64,000 nucleotides of DNA from Anabaena cylindrica PCC 7122 (GTDB taxonomy: Bacteria; Cyanobacteriota; Cyanobacteriia; Cyanobacteriales; Nostocaceae). A program made the translations under genes and the position numbers. Positions 6,813-16,295 of the stretch are shown here, piece after piece (the first letter of the stretch is position 1; the number at the start of each line of letters is the position of its first letter). The DNA lies in contig NC_019771.1 of assembly GCF_000317695.1 (NCBI RefSeq), forward strand, positions 2,670,001 to 2,734,000, in the 5' to 3' direction. Under the pieces are notes generated by a model. It did not search any database. It was not told where the DNA came from and was given only the letters and a program-made list of their open reading frames with translations.

Positions 6813-9143
6813 ATGACGACAAACATTGATTTCCTTAGCCACCTTAACCCTAGCCAACGTCAAGCCGTAGAACATTACTGCGGCCCGTTGCTAGTCGTTG
6901 CTGGTGCTGGTTCCGGTAAAACCCGTGCGCTTACCTACCGGATTGCAAACTTGATTCTTAAACATCGTGTCAATCCTGAAAATATCCTCGCAGTGACATT
7001 CACTAATAAAGCTGCACGGGAGATGAAGGATAGAATTCAAAGACTATTTGCTGAAAATCTGGCAATTACTCAGCATGGTAAAAAATTGGATTTATTACCA
7101 GAATATGAACAAACCCAATTAAAATCAAAAGTTTACCGCACCATCATCAAAGATATGTGGTGTGGCACTTTCCACAGTTTATTTTCTCGGATTCTGCGCT
7201 TTGATATTGAAAAATATCAAGATGAAAAAAGACGAACTTGGAATAAAAACTTTTCTATTTTTGATGAATCTGATGTCCAGAGTTTAATCAAAGAAATAGT
7301 TACTAAAGATTTAAATCTAGATAATAAAAAATTTGAACCTAAATCAGTTCGTTACGCCATTAGCAACGCCAAAAACCAAGGCTTTTCACCTCAAGAATTT
7401 GAGCGTGAACAACCTAATTATCGCGGCCGGGTAATAGCGGACGTTTACAATCGTTATCAAGATAAATTATCACAAAATAACGCCCTTGATTTTGATGACT
7501 TAATCCTCGTTCCCACTAGATTATTTCAGCAAAATGAGCAAGTATTAGCTTATTGGCATCGCAAATTTTGTCATGTTCTCGTTGATGAATATCAAGATAC
7601 AAACCGCACCCAGTATGATTTAATTCAGCTTTTGGTGACAAACGGTGAAGAACGCAAACATGAATGGAACTGGGAAAATCGCTCAGTCTTTGTAGTCGGT
7701 GATGCTGACCAGTCAATTTACAGCTTTAGAATGGCAGATTTCACCATTTTGTTAGAATTTCAGGAAAACTTTGGTGATGGTTTACCCGATGATGATACTC
7801 GCTCAATGGTGAAGTTAGAAGAAAACTATCGCTCTTGTGAAAATATTCTCCAAGCTGCTAATGAATTAATTGAAAATAACACCCAACGCATTGATAAAAT
7901 TCTCAAAGCTACACGAGATCCAGGTGAAGAAATTTATTGTCATAAAGCTGATGACGAAATGGATGAAGCAGCTTTTGTTATTAATCAAATTCGCACTTTA
8001 GAACATCAAAACCCGGAATTAAACTGGGGTAATTTTGCCATTCTTTATCGGACTAATGCTCAATCTCGACCTTTTGAAGAATTATTAGTTAAATATCAAA
8101 TTCCTTATACAGTTGTAGGAGGAATGAAATTTTATGACCGTAAAGAAATTAAAGATTCTGTAGCTTATTTAAGAGCAATTAATAATCCAGCCGATACAGT
8201 TAGTTTATTAAGAGTTATTAACACACCTCGTCGGGGAATTGGCAAAGCTACTATTGACGCTTTAGTGAATGCTTCCCAGCAATTAAGTACAACTTTGTGG
8301 GAAATATTAAGTGATGAAACATCAGTTCACACCTTAGCTGGACGTTCTGCAAAAGCTGTGAATAGCTTTGCAGCGATGATTAAAAAAGGTCAAGAACAAA
8401 TTACAAAAGTGCCTGGTTCAGAAATTTTGCAAGGAATTTTAGAAGACTCTGGTTATATTGAAGATTTGCAAAATCAAGGTACAGATGAAGCGGATAACAG
8501 AATCAGCAACGTTAATGAATTGTATAATGCCATTTTACAATTTCAAGAAGAAAACGAAGGTGAAGATATTTCCTTACAAGCATTTTTACAAAGTGCTGCA
8601 CTTAGTTCAGATTTAGATAACTTAAAAGAAGGACAAACAGCAGTTTCTTTAATGACATTACACGCTTCTAAAGGGTTAGAATTTCCGGTAGTATTTTTAG
8701 TAGGGTTAGAACAGGGGCTTTTTCCTGGTTACCGTTCCTTAAATGACCCCTCAGCCTTGGAAGAAGAACGCCGTCTGTGTTATGTGGGTATTACTCGCGC
8801 TCAAGAACGTTTGTTTTTATCCCATGCGAGAGAACGCCGTTTGTATGGTTCTAGAGAACCCGCAATGCGATCGCAATTTCTAGACGAATTACCCACAGAA
8901 TTATTAACTACCAGAAATAAAGTTAGTCGCTCTTTTACTAAAACCACACCTGCAAAAACTGGTCAACAAGAAACCATCGAAAGCTGGCAGGTAGGAGAAA
9001 AAGTACTACACAAATCTTTTGGAATTGGGGAAATAACCCACATTTTTGGGGAAGGAAATAAAGTGACTGTAGCGATTAAATTCGCTAGTTTAGGACAGAA
9101 AATTATTGACCCCAGAGTCGCAAAATTGCAAAGAGTGGAGTAG
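6813..9143 (+). CDS. pcrA: UvrD/PcrA/Rep-type superfamily 1 DNA helicase
   Basis: This 776-residue ATP-dependent 3'-5' DNA helicase belongs to the UvrD/PcrA family, which acts in nucleotide-excision repair and in clearing replication forks. All SF1 motifs are present: Q-motif LNPSQRQAV, Walker A AGAGSGKT, motif Ia TFTNKAAREMKDRI, Walker B DEYQDTNR, motif III VVGDADQSIYSFR, motif IV RTNAQSRPFE, motif V TLHASKGLEFPVVF and motif VI CYVGITRAQERL. The C-terminal tail (VGEKVLHKSFGIGEIT) matches the small Tudor-like domain that binds RNA polymerase in PcrA/UvrD. The ATG at 6813 (MTTNIDFLSHLN) gives the usual N-terminus; an in-frame ATG at 6786 adds nine residues. No operon partner is evident. Confidence 0.95.
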   Translation: MTTNIDFLSHLNPSQRQAVEHYCGPLLVVAGAGSGKTRALTYRIANLILKHRVNPENILAVTFTNKAAREMKDRIQRLFAENLAITQHGKKLDLLPEYEQTQLKSKVYRTIIKDMWCGTFHSLFSRILRFDIEKYQDEKRRTWNKNFSIFDESDVQSLIKEIVTKDLNLDNKKFEPKSVRYAISNAKNQGFSPQEFEREQPNYRGRVIADVYNRYQDKLSQNNALDFDDLILVPTRLFQQNEQVLAYWHRKFCHVLVDEYQDTNRTQYDLIQLLVTNGEERKHEWNWENRSVFVVGDADQSIYSFRMADFTILLEFQENFGDGLPDDDTRSMVKLEENYRSCENILQAANELIENNTQRIDKILKATRDPGEEIYCHKADDEMDEAAFVINQIRTLEHQNPELNWGNFAILYRTNAQSRPFEELLVKYQIPYTVVGGMKFYDRKEIKDSVAYLRAINNPADTVSLLRVINTPRRGIGKATIDALVNASQQLSTTLWEILSDETSVHTLAGRSAKAVNSFAAMIKKGQEQITKVPGSEILQGILEDSGYIEDLQNQGTDEADNRISNVNELYNAILQFQEENEGEDISLQAFLQSAALSSDLDNLKEGQTAVSLMTLHASKGLEFPVVFLVGLEQGLFPGYRSLNDPSALEEERRLCYVGITRAQERLFLSHARERRLYGSREPAMRSQFLDELPTELLTTRNKVSRSFTKTTPAKTGQQETIESWQVGEKVLHKSFGIGEITHIFGEGNKVTVAIKFASLGQKIIDPRVAKLQRVE

Positions 9144-9245
9144 AAATATGTATAGATAAATAATACCAATTTTATAGGAGGCTGCACAAAATAATCACAT
9201 CAATTGAATTATGTGCGTTTATGTGCGGTCAATTATTCTTGATAT

Positions 9246-9275
9246 CTTAACTCTATGCAACTTCATATCAATTTG
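9246..9275 (+). promoter_or_regulatory. Possible degenerate Pho box before phoD-like gene
   Basis: Three 8-base units spaced by three bases, CTTAACTC TAT GCAACTTC ATA TCAATTTG, end 17 bases before the ATG of the PhoD-type phosphatase. The first unit fits the cyanobacterial PhoB consensus (PyTTAAPyPy); the other two fit poorly. The closeness to the start codon is unusual for an activator site. Weak candidate only. Confidence 0.25.
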
Positions 9276-9292
9276 GTATCACTAGTAAATCC

Positions 9293-10885
9293 ATGAACTT
9301 AAATATTTCGCAAAAACTGAAACGTCGGCAATTTTTATTACAAGCTGCAATGACCAGCAGTAGCATTGTAGCGACAAACCTGGGGTCAAAATCAGGTTTA
9401 GCACAGACACCTGCATTCATCACATTAGATAAAAATCGCCCGTCTATACCCTATGGTGTTGCTAGTGGGGATATTAACGGCAATAGTGCTGTCATTTGGA
9501 GTCGGTGCGATTGCACTGCACGAATGATTATAGAGTATGCTGCCGATGAGAACTTCCGCAATAGTCGTCGGATATGGGGACAAGTAGCTGCGGCTAATAC
9601 TGACTTTACCACCCGGACTTATTTGGGGAATCTACCACCAGGACAAGATATATTTTACCGCGTCACTTTTCAAGATTTAAAAGATACTAACATTTACAGC
9701 GCTCCAGTAATTGGACATTTGAAAACTGCTCCCCAAGGAAGAGGAAAAGATATATTTTTTGCTTGGTCTGGAGACACCGCAGGTCAAGGCTGGGGAATTA
9801 ATTCCGAGTGGGGTGGGATGAAAATTTACGAATCTATTCGGAAACTCAACCCTGATTTTTTTATCCATTCAGGTGATTATATTTACGCTGATAATCCGAT
9901 TAAATCGGAAGTAAGCTTAGACGACGGCAGCATTTGGAAAAATATCACTACTGAAGAAAAATCAAAAGTTGCCGAAACCTTAAAGGAATTTCGCGGCAAC
10001 TATATTTATAACTTGTTAGATGAAAATGTGCGTCGTTTTAACGCTCAAGTTTCGCAACTTGTACAATGGGACGATCATGAAGTGAGAAATAACTGGTATC
10101 CAGGGCAAATATTAGATGATGGGAGATACAAAGTTAAGGATATTTCTTTATTAGCCTCAAGGGCAAAACAAGCATTTTTAGAATATACTCCTATCCGGTT
10201 TAATCCTCAAGATCCAAAACGCATTTATCGCTCTTTTAATTATGGACAATCACTAGATGTTTTTATGCTAGATAAACGTAGTTATAGAGGTAAAAATTCT
10301 CCTAATAACCAAACAGTAGCAAGTACAGAAACAGCATTTTTGGGTAGTAATCAAATACGCTGGTTAAAGAATCAGTTAAAGAACTCAAAAGCAACTTGGA
10401 AAGTAATTGCCAGTGATATGCCTATTGGGTTAATAGTTCGTGATGGTAAAACTGACTTTGAAAATGCTGCAAATGGAGATGGAAAAGCATTAGGAAGAGA
10501 GTTAGAATTAGCTGATTTATTAAGTTTCATAAAAAACAGCAATATCCAAAATATTATTTGGTTAACTGCTGATGTACATTATGCCGCAGCCCACTATTAT
10601 GATCCTAATAAAGCTCAATTTACCGACTTTAAACCTTTTTGGGAGTTTGTCGCTGGACCTCTCAATGCTGGAAATTTTGGCCCGGCTGAATTAGATAATA
10701 CATTTGGACCAGAAGTGAAATTTCAAACTGCATCTCCAGATATTAAGCTTAATCAAGCACCAAGTTCAGGTTTGCAATTTTTTGGAGCTGTAAAAATTGA
10801 TGGCAAAACTGAAGTTTTAACTGTTAGTTTGCATAATTTGGAAGGTCAAAAAATTTATAGTTTAGATTTGCCTCCAGAGGTTTAG
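9293..10885 (+). CDS. phoD: PhoD-type alkaline phosphatase, Tat-exported
   Basis: This 530-residue phosphatase of the PhoD family hydrolyses phosphate mono- and diesters outside the cytoplasm. The N-terminus has a twin-arginine signal (KRRQFLLQAAM, then a hydrophobic stretch, cleavage likely after GLA near residue 38), so it is exported folded with its metals. A PhoD N-terminal domain (IPYGVASGDINGNSAVIWSR) precedes the metallophosphatase core. Metal-ligand motifs include WSGDTAG, FIHSGDYIYAD, QWDDHEVRNNW and WLTADVHYAAAHYY, matching the Fe/Ca site of PhoD. It is monocistronic. Phosphate control is plausible, and a poor Pho-box-like triplet lies just upstream. Symbol by family, not by proven orthology. 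Confidence 0.9.
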   Translation: MNLNISQKLKRRQFLLQAAMTSSSIVATNLGSKSGLAQTPAFITLDKNRPSIPYGVASGDINGNSAVIWSRCDCTARMIIEYAADENFRNSRRIWGQVAAANTDFTTRTYLGNLPPGQDIFYRVTFQDLKDTNIYSAPVIGHLKTAPQGRGKDIFFAWSGDTAGQGWGINSEWGGMKIYESIRKLNPDFFIHSGDYIYADNPIKSEVSLDDGSIWKNITTEEKSKVAETLKEFRGNYIYNLLDENVRRFNAQVSQLVQWDDHEVRNNWYPGQILDDGRYKVKDISLLASRAKQAFLEYTPIRFNPQDPKRIYRSFNYGQSLDVFMLDKRSYRGKNSPNNQTVASTETAFLGSNQIRWLKNQLKNSKATWKVIASDMPIGLIVRDGKTDFENAANGDGKALGRELELADLLSFIKNSNIQNIIWLTADVHYAAAHYYDPNKAQFTDFKPFWEFVAGPLNAGNFGPAELDNTFGPEVKFQTASPDIKLNQAPSSGLQFFGAVKIDGKTEVLTVSLHNLEGQKIYSLDLPPEV

Positions 10886-11066
10886 CAAAGCGTCCGAGAT
10901 GTTAAGGTAATTTATTTTCTGGATACAAGCTTACAGCAGATTGCAGATCAATGAGGGACAGAATCTAAATTCAAAGCTAGACACCAAGCCAGTTTTAATC
11001 CTGACTCCTGAATTCTGCTGTATCTTCTATTGCTATACTTAAAAAAACCACAAGCGCGAGGGTATT

Positions 11067-11831
11067 ATGACCTCCACTAAAGACTTTACCACTTCTGGAA
11101 TCACTCTTCCAGACCATACTCAGCTTCCAGAATCGGACGGAACTTTTGTAAAAAATTTTCAGGAACATCCGCAAAGCATTCTACTAACTGATTCCATTAA
11201 ACCTGTATTGCAGAAACTTCATCCTGACGGACAATATTGTATAGGTCAAGATAGTGGTATTTACTGGCGTGCTACCGACCCTCCAGAGCGCGGTGCAGAA
11301 GCTCCCGACTGGTTTTACGTTGCCAACGTCCCACCAAGTCTAAATGGGCAAATGAGACGGTCTTATGTGCTTTGGCAAGAGTATATCTCTCCATTAATTG
11401 TTTTAGAATTTGTTTCTGGAGACGGTTCACAAGAACGAGATAAAACTCCTTGGAAAGGAAAATTTTGGATATATGAACAGGTGATTCATCCAGCTTTCTA
11501 CGGTATTTATGAAGTGAATAAAGCCAGTGTGGAATTTTATCATTTAATTGAAGGGCAATATCAATTATTACCAGCAAATGAACGGGGACATTATCCTGTT
11601 ACAGCATTGGGAGTTGAGTTAGGAATTTGGCAAGGTGAGTATCAGAATGTAGAATTACCTTGGTTGCGTTGGTGGGATTTAGAAGGTAATTTGTTGTTGA
11701 GTGGAGAAGAACGGGCTGAACAGGAATACCAAAGAGCTGAACAGGAACACCAAAGGGCTGAACAGGAACGTCAGAAGAACGATCGCTTAATTGCCCAATT
11801 GCGATCGCTCGGTATTGAACCAGAAGCCTGA
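11067..11831 (+). CDS. Uma2-family (DUF820) protein with coiled-coil tail
   Basis: The first 215 residues match the long form of the Uma2/DUF820 family, a PD-(D/E)XK nuclease fold expanded in cyanobacteria (APDWFYVANVPP, PLIVLEFVSGDGSQERD, KFWIYEQVIHPAFYGIYE). The biological role is not established; restriction-like or mobile-element functions have been suggested. The C-terminal 40 residues are an amphipathic coil built from a seven-residue unit repeated three times (RAEQEYQ, RAEQEHQ, RAEQERQ), written in DNA as a 21-bp tandem repeat at about 11712-11775. A GAGGG lies before the ATG. It is a single gene convergent with the SagB-type gene. Confidence 0.85.
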   Translation: MTSTKDFTTSGITLPDHTQLPESDGTFVKNFQEHPQSILLTDSIKPVLQKLHPDGQYCIGQDSGIYWRATDPPERGAEAPDWFYVANVPPSLNGQMRRSYVLWQEYISPLIVLEFVSGDGSQERDKTPWKGKFWIYEQVIHPAFYGIYEVNKASVEFYHLIEGQYQLLPANERGHYPVTALGVELGIWQGEYQNVELPWLRWWDLEGNLLLSGEERAEQEYQRAEQEHQRAEQERQKNDRLIAQLRSLGIEPEA

Positions 11832-11901
11832 TCAAGTCTAATATCTATCTTACTACTCACCACTCCAAGCACAGAAAATATCTGCACCTGGAGAGATTTT
11901 T

Positions 11902-13434
11902 TTATCTTGTTTTTCCCAGGGTTGTGATATATAGAACAGCTTCATCACTAGGAATACCTAGAACATCATTAACTTGTTCATCAAAAAAGCCACCAATACC
12001 GCTGACACCTAGATTAAGGCGAATTGCTGCTAAATTGAGCTTTTGTCCCAAATGCCCGGCATCCATATGTAAATAACGGTAAACGCGGTCGCCATATTGA
12101 GCGATCGCTGATTTCAAATCAGCAGTATGAAATAACACCGCTGCCGCATCCCGTCCTAATTCCTGTCCTAAACACAGAAAATGTAACTCACGCCGAAAAT
12201 TTTTAAAGCGAATTTGCCTTAATTCCTGCGCTTTGGGTGCATAATAATAACAGCCAGAATCTAATCCTGTTACTCCTGAAACTGCAATAAATGTTTCAAT
12301 TAAATTTAAATCAAAGTAATCGGGAGCAGTATCTAAACCTTGGTCAAGATAATTTTGCGCCTGGTAGGTAAAATCGAGTAAAGCTTTGAGTTCATCAAAA
12401 TTTAAATTATCTCCACTATAAGCACGAGTAGAACGTCGCTTATAGATAGTATTTTCTAATTCTGACAGATTTTCTCCCCAGTTAATTGGTGTGGTGACAG
12501 TAGAAACTTTTTCACAAAAAGGAAAATTATATTTATCCTCTAATGACCTTTCTGATTGTACCGTTGGTAAATTCATCTTGCCAGTTGTATTAGATTGAAT
12601 TTGGGTACTGAGATGAAAATATTTCAATAGTTCACCATCAGGAATTACAGGATAATTGATTTCGGTACTTGAAGGTAAAGCCGTTTTTCCCAAAGGTAAA
12701 TTTTGTTGGACATCTAACAAATCTGCCAAGGCAATGACAGCAGTTGCACCTTCTTGTTGAGGATCAATATAAAGGAGATCATTAACAGCTTCATCTATAA
12801 AACCGCCGATTAAATGAGGACGATAATCACTAATTCCACAAGCCAATTCAATATTGCTTAAAAGATGTCCTGTATCCAGGAAAATCCGACGGTAAGCCCT
12901 ATCTTCATAACGCCAAGCTGAACGATAAAAAACCGCAGTCGTGATAATAGCTAGTTGAGTATGTTCTAGAGTGGGATGCCATAAACAAGCTGTTTGTAAT
13001 GATTGCCAAACATCATTTTCCCAATATTGCATCAAAGAATGAGTCCGGCATTGATAGTTGTACAGTCCAGGTGGTAGCAACGGTGTACCACGAGACACCA
13101 AATATACTTCTGCTGGATATAAACCCCCAGCACTGGGAGCAGAGCGTAAATATACCGCACTACCCATAGAAGGCATTTTTGCCGTTAGTCCGTAGCTGTG
13201 AAATAGCAGTTGCGAAAGTCGCCGCCACCATTTAGCATCTGGGTTATGGGCAAAAGTCTCTGGTTCTTCTTGCAAATAGGGTTTAAGGTCAAAATCTGAG
13301 CCAATTTTGTATTCTTTAAACGGTACTGGCTGCTTAGACCAGTCTAAAGTCTGACCTTTAGAAGCAAGCGTTTCCGGGTCGTATTTAGTTCGCTCATGGT
13401 AGTGCTGGGCAATTGATTGGTGTATTTCTGGCAT
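11902..13434 (-). CDS. SagB/ThcOx-type nitroreductase-fold dehydrogenase (double domain)
   Basis: This 510-residue protein contains two nitroreductase-like FMN-oxidoreductase halves. The first is at about residues 90-265 (RSAPSAGGLYPAEVYLVSRG, YRRIFLDTGHLLSNIELA) and the second at about 325-505 (RRSTRAYSGDNLNFDELKALL, YRYLHMDAGHLGQKLNLAA). Both halves end with a GGFxDE-VND motif. The SagB/ThcOx family includes the enzymes that oxidise azolines in thiazole/oxazole peptides, but many cyanobacterial members stand alone with no precursor peptide or cyclodehydratase, as here. No such partner lies in the flanks, so a RiPP role cannot be claimed. It is divergent from the alpha/beta hydrolase gene. 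Confidence 0.85.
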   Translation of the reverse strand: MPEIHQSIAQHYHERTKYDPETLASKGQTLDWSKQPVPFKEYKIGSDFDLKPYLQEEPETFAHNPDAKWWRRLSQLLFHSYGLTAKMPSMGSAVYLRSAPSAGGLYPAEVYLVSRGTPLLPPGLYNYQCRTHSLMQYWENDVWQSLQTACLWHPTLEHTQLAIITTAVFYRSAWRYEDRAYRRIFLDTGHLLSNIELACGISDYRPHLIGGFIDEAVNDLLYIDPQQEGATAVIALADLLDVQQNLPLGKTALPSSTEINYPVIPDGELLKYFHLSTQIQSNTTGKMNLPTVQSERSLEDKYNFPFCEKVSTVTTPINWGENLSELENTIYKRRSTRAYSGDNLNFDELKALLDFTYQAQNYLDQGLDTAPDYFDLNLIETFIAVSGVTGLDSGCYYYAPKAQELRQIRFKNFRRELHFLCLGQELGRDAAAVLFHTADLKSAIAQYGDRVYRYLHMDAGHLGQKLNLAAIRLNLGVSGIGGFFDEQVNDVLGIPSDEAVLYITTLGKTR

Positions 13435-13586
13435 ATTAATTTTAATACCCTAGAGGGGAGTTCTGTTTCTTGATCTTGACATTCATCAGCCTCATTATTT
13501 CGTGTTAATGAGTACAATCTTTTGAAGATTGAAGGACTGGAAAGATCGGGAGGTTAATAACCCAATGACCAATTACGAATTATCAA

Positions 13587-14426
13587 ATGATACCTGTACG
13601 TCAAACTTTGTCAAAGAGCGATATTCAACTGTCTTACCTGGAATGGAACCAAGGTGAAAAACCATTACTGTTATTACATGGTATGGCGGATAATGCCTTG
13701 GTGTGGTCTAGCTTAGGAGATTATTTAGCAGATGATTACCATATAGTTGCACCGGATATGCGTGGTCATGGTGAGAGTAGCAAGCCAGAGAAGGATTATA
13801 GTTTTGAGAGTGCGATCGCTGATTTGGAAACATTAATGGATAAACTGGGATGGTCTGCTGCCCATATCGTCAGTCACTCCTGGACAGGTAAATTAGCCGC
13901 TATTTGGGCTAGACAAAACCCAGAACGCCTACGGAGTATCACCCTCATAGATCCAATTTTCATTTGGAAAATGCCCAGTTTCCTCAAATTAACTTTTCCT
14001 CTCTTGTACAGCGTTTTACCTTTCCTAAAAAGCATGGGACCCTTCGCCAGTTATGAAGAAGCCGAACAAAAAATCAAACAACTCAGCCAATATCAAAACT
14101 GGACTTCCATACAACAGCAAATCTTCCAAGCTGGAATAGAACAAAAACCTGATGGAACTTGGGGTAGCAAATTTACAATCGCTGCCCGTGACGGAATTTT
14201 TGCAGCAGTCATGGAAATACCAGGTTTTATCAACCCAGTAGATACTCCTGCCCTCTTTATACAACCAGAAAAAGGTGTAAACCGCCAAAATTGGCAAATT
14301 AAACCCTATAAAGACAACCTCAAAAATCTCACCCTAAAAAAAGTTCCTGGCAATCATTGGCCATTTTTAACCCAACCAGAAGAATTTAACCAAACAGTAG
14401 CCACATTCTTAGCCCAACAAAACTAA
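13587..14426 (+). CDS. Alpha/beta hydrolase
   Basis: This 279-residue alpha/beta-fold hydrolase has the oxyanion motif LLLHGMADNALVW and the strand-turn PDMRGHGESSKP. The nucleophile elbow reads VSHSWTGKLA, where the first Gly of Gly-X-Ser-X-Gly is replaced by Ser and the last by Thr-Gly. The general base is probably the His in PGNHWPFL. The enzyme class (esterase, lactonase, C-C hydrolase) cannot be told from the sequence. It is followed after 60 bp by the Ser/Thr kinase gene on the same strand. Confidence 0.85.
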   Translation: MIPVRQTLSKSDIQLSYLEWNQGEKPLLLLHGMADNALVWSSLGDYLADDYHIVAPDMRGHGESSKPEKDYSFESAIADLETLMDKLGWSAAHIVSHSWTGKLAAIWARQNPERLRSITLIDPIFIWKMPSFLKLTFPLLYSVLPFLKSMGPFASYEEAEQKIKQLSQYQNWTSIQQQIFQAGIEQKPDGTWGSKFTIAARDGIFAAVMEIPGFINPVDTPALFIQPEKGVNRQNWQIKPYKDNLKNLTLKKVPGNHWPFLTQPEEFNQTVATFLAQQN

Positions 14427-14486
14427 AACTCCGCGTTACTCAGCGTTAACCTCAGCGTCCCTCTGCATTTTAAACCTCCCCAAATT

Positions 14487-16190
14487 ATGAGCCTTTGTAT
14501 CAACCCAGTTTGTCCTCAACCCAACCACCCCGACAACGACGAAAACCGCTTTTGTCAAACCTGTGGTTCCCAATTAGAACTATTAGGAAGTTATCGAGTT
14601 ATGCGCTTAATAAGTGACAAAACTGGGTTTAGCAAAGTCTATGAAGCTTATGAAAAAAACATCCCAAAAATCCTCAAAATCCTCAAAGAAGAATTAGCCA
14701 AGGATACCAAAGCAATATCACTATTTCAACAAGAAGTAAATGTTTTAGCACAGTTAAATCATCCTGGTATTCCCCAAGCCGAAGGTTACTTTCAATATCA
14801 GACCAGAGTTGGTTTAACTTTGCATTGCATGGTTATGGAAAAAATTGATAGTCTCAACTTAGAACAATGGCTCAAGCAACAACAAAACCGCCCTATTTCT
14901 GAAGCACAAGCAATAGCTTGGTTAAAACAATTAGCCGAAATCTTATCATTAGTTCATGACAAACAATATCTTCATCGAGATATTAAACCAGCTAATATCA
15001 TGATTCGTCCTGATGGACAATTAGTATTAATTGACTTTGGTACAGCCAGAGAACTTACCAAAACCTATTTGACTAATGGTGGAGGAATCACAGCAATTAC
15101 ATCATCTGGTTATAGCCCTCCAGAACAAATGAATGGTCAAGCCATACCGCAATCAGATTTTTTTGCATTAGGACGCACATTTGTATTTTTACTGACTGGA
15201 TCTCATCCTTTAAACTTTTATGATCCTCACCTAAATACATTGCAATGGCGAAATCATGCCACTCACGTTTCACCTCTATTATTAAATTTTATTGATTGGT
15301 TAATATCCCCAGAATTAGATAAACGTCCTAGAAATGCTCAAGAAATTTTACAGCGTTTAGTAGAACATGAAAATCAAATCACAGGAAGTAATCTTGCAAC
15401 CGTTAATGTCGTAGGTGGTCTAAAAACCGCCCAAATACCCAAAAATACTCCTCATCAAAATATAATTTCCCAACCAAATCAGCCAGAAAAATTGCCTTTA
15501 TTAGCACTATTATTAGCTATGCTATTATCATTAGGCTTACTTGGCATAGTAGCTTTAGCAACACGTTCATCCAAATTGGTTATAACAGCTAATTATGGAC
15601 AAGCCCCAGAGAAAAAAGGCAAAGTAGATTATTTTCCCTACGAAGAAGGAAAAGATAGTCAAGGCAGAATAGCTGAATTTAATATTGCAGTCCTATCTGT
15701 TGAATATAAATGGTTATTAGGCAGCAATTTCCAAATTAAATATAATGATCAAGTTATTAGCCTTGAACTTCTAAAAATGAATTTAGAACAAGAAGGTATA
15801 CAAAAAATAATGGAAAACCCTAGCGAAATTATTTCCGTAGGTACAGCTTCCTGTGAGGGTGATGTCACAGTAGAACAAAGTCGGGCATTAGAACGTGCTA
15901 AACAAATCCAACTGTTAGGGAAAAAGCTATTTAGTAACACACCTAGCGTTAAAGGTTATCGCTTATTAAACCTGGGACAATTTCAAAGAAAAGATTGTCA
16001 AGCAAATCAAGATTCAACAGCTTATCAACGTAGCATAATCATTATTGGCGTTAAAAAACAAGCCGAAGGAGTAATTTTAGATGAAGCCTTAAGAAACAGA
16101 TTAGATAAAAAACCATTTGCTGATTTTAAATTAGAAGATTACTCATTAGGTTCAGTTGAGAAATTTCAAACCATACCCAGTAACTTGTAA
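14487..16190 (+). CDS. Zinc-ribbon Ser/Thr protein kinase with periplasmic C-terminal domain
   Basis: This 567-residue kinase begins with a four-cysteine zinc ribbon (C4, C9, C23, C26), typical of cyanobacterial eukaryote-like kinases. The kinase domain carries the catalytic loop HRDIKPANIM (D165) and the metal-binding IDFGTA (D183), followed by GYSPPEQ. The glycine loop is degenerate (ISDKTGFSKVYEA), as is common in this subgroup. One membrane helix (about 336-358) leads to a roughly 205-residue outer domain. Its stretch from GTASCEG to RSIIIIGVKK, including EQSRALERAKQIQ, recalls the OmpA peptidoglycan-binding fold, which would suit a cell-wall sensor (inference). It lies between the hydrolase and Rpn genes on the same strand. 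Confidence 0.88.
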   Translation: MSLCINPVCPQPNHPDNDENRFCQTCGSQLELLGSYRVMRLISDKTGFSKVYEAYEKNIPKILKILKEELAKDTKAISLFQQEVNVLAQLNHPGIPQAEGYFQYQTRVGLTLHCMVMEKIDSLNLEQWLKQQQNRPISEAQAIAWLKQLAEILSLVHDKQYLHRDIKPANIMIRPDGQLVLIDFGTARELTKTYLTNGGGITAITSSGYSPPEQMNGQAIPQSDFFALGRTFVFLLTGSHPLNFYDPHLNTLQWRNHATHVSPLLLNFIDWLISPELDKRPRNAQEILQRLVEHENQITGSNLATVNVVGGLKTAQIPKNTPHQNIISQPNQPEKLPLLALLLAMLLSLGLLGIVALATRSSKLVITANYGQAPEKKGKVDYFPYEEGKDSQGRIAEFNIAVLSVEYKWLLGSNFQIKYNDQVISLELLKMNLEQEGIQKIMENPSEIISVGTASCEGDVTVEQSRALERAKQIQLLGKKLFSNTPSVKGYRLLNLGQFQRKDCQANQDSTAYQRSIIIIGVKKQAEGVILDEALRNRLDKKPFADFKLEDYSLGSVEKFQTIPSNL

Positions 16191-16295
16191 CATCTCTCCT
16201 CCTCCGCGTTCTCTGCGTGACGGACACTTTGCACAAGTCGGGAAACCCGCCCACACAAGTATCCTCCTCTGCGTGAAATAAATCTTATCCTCCTT

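Noticed and set aside
11902..13434. SagB-type gene as part of an azoline RiPP cluster
   Set aside because: No precursor peptide, cyclodehydratase or YcaO gene lies in the flanks; stand-alone copies are common in cyanobacteria.
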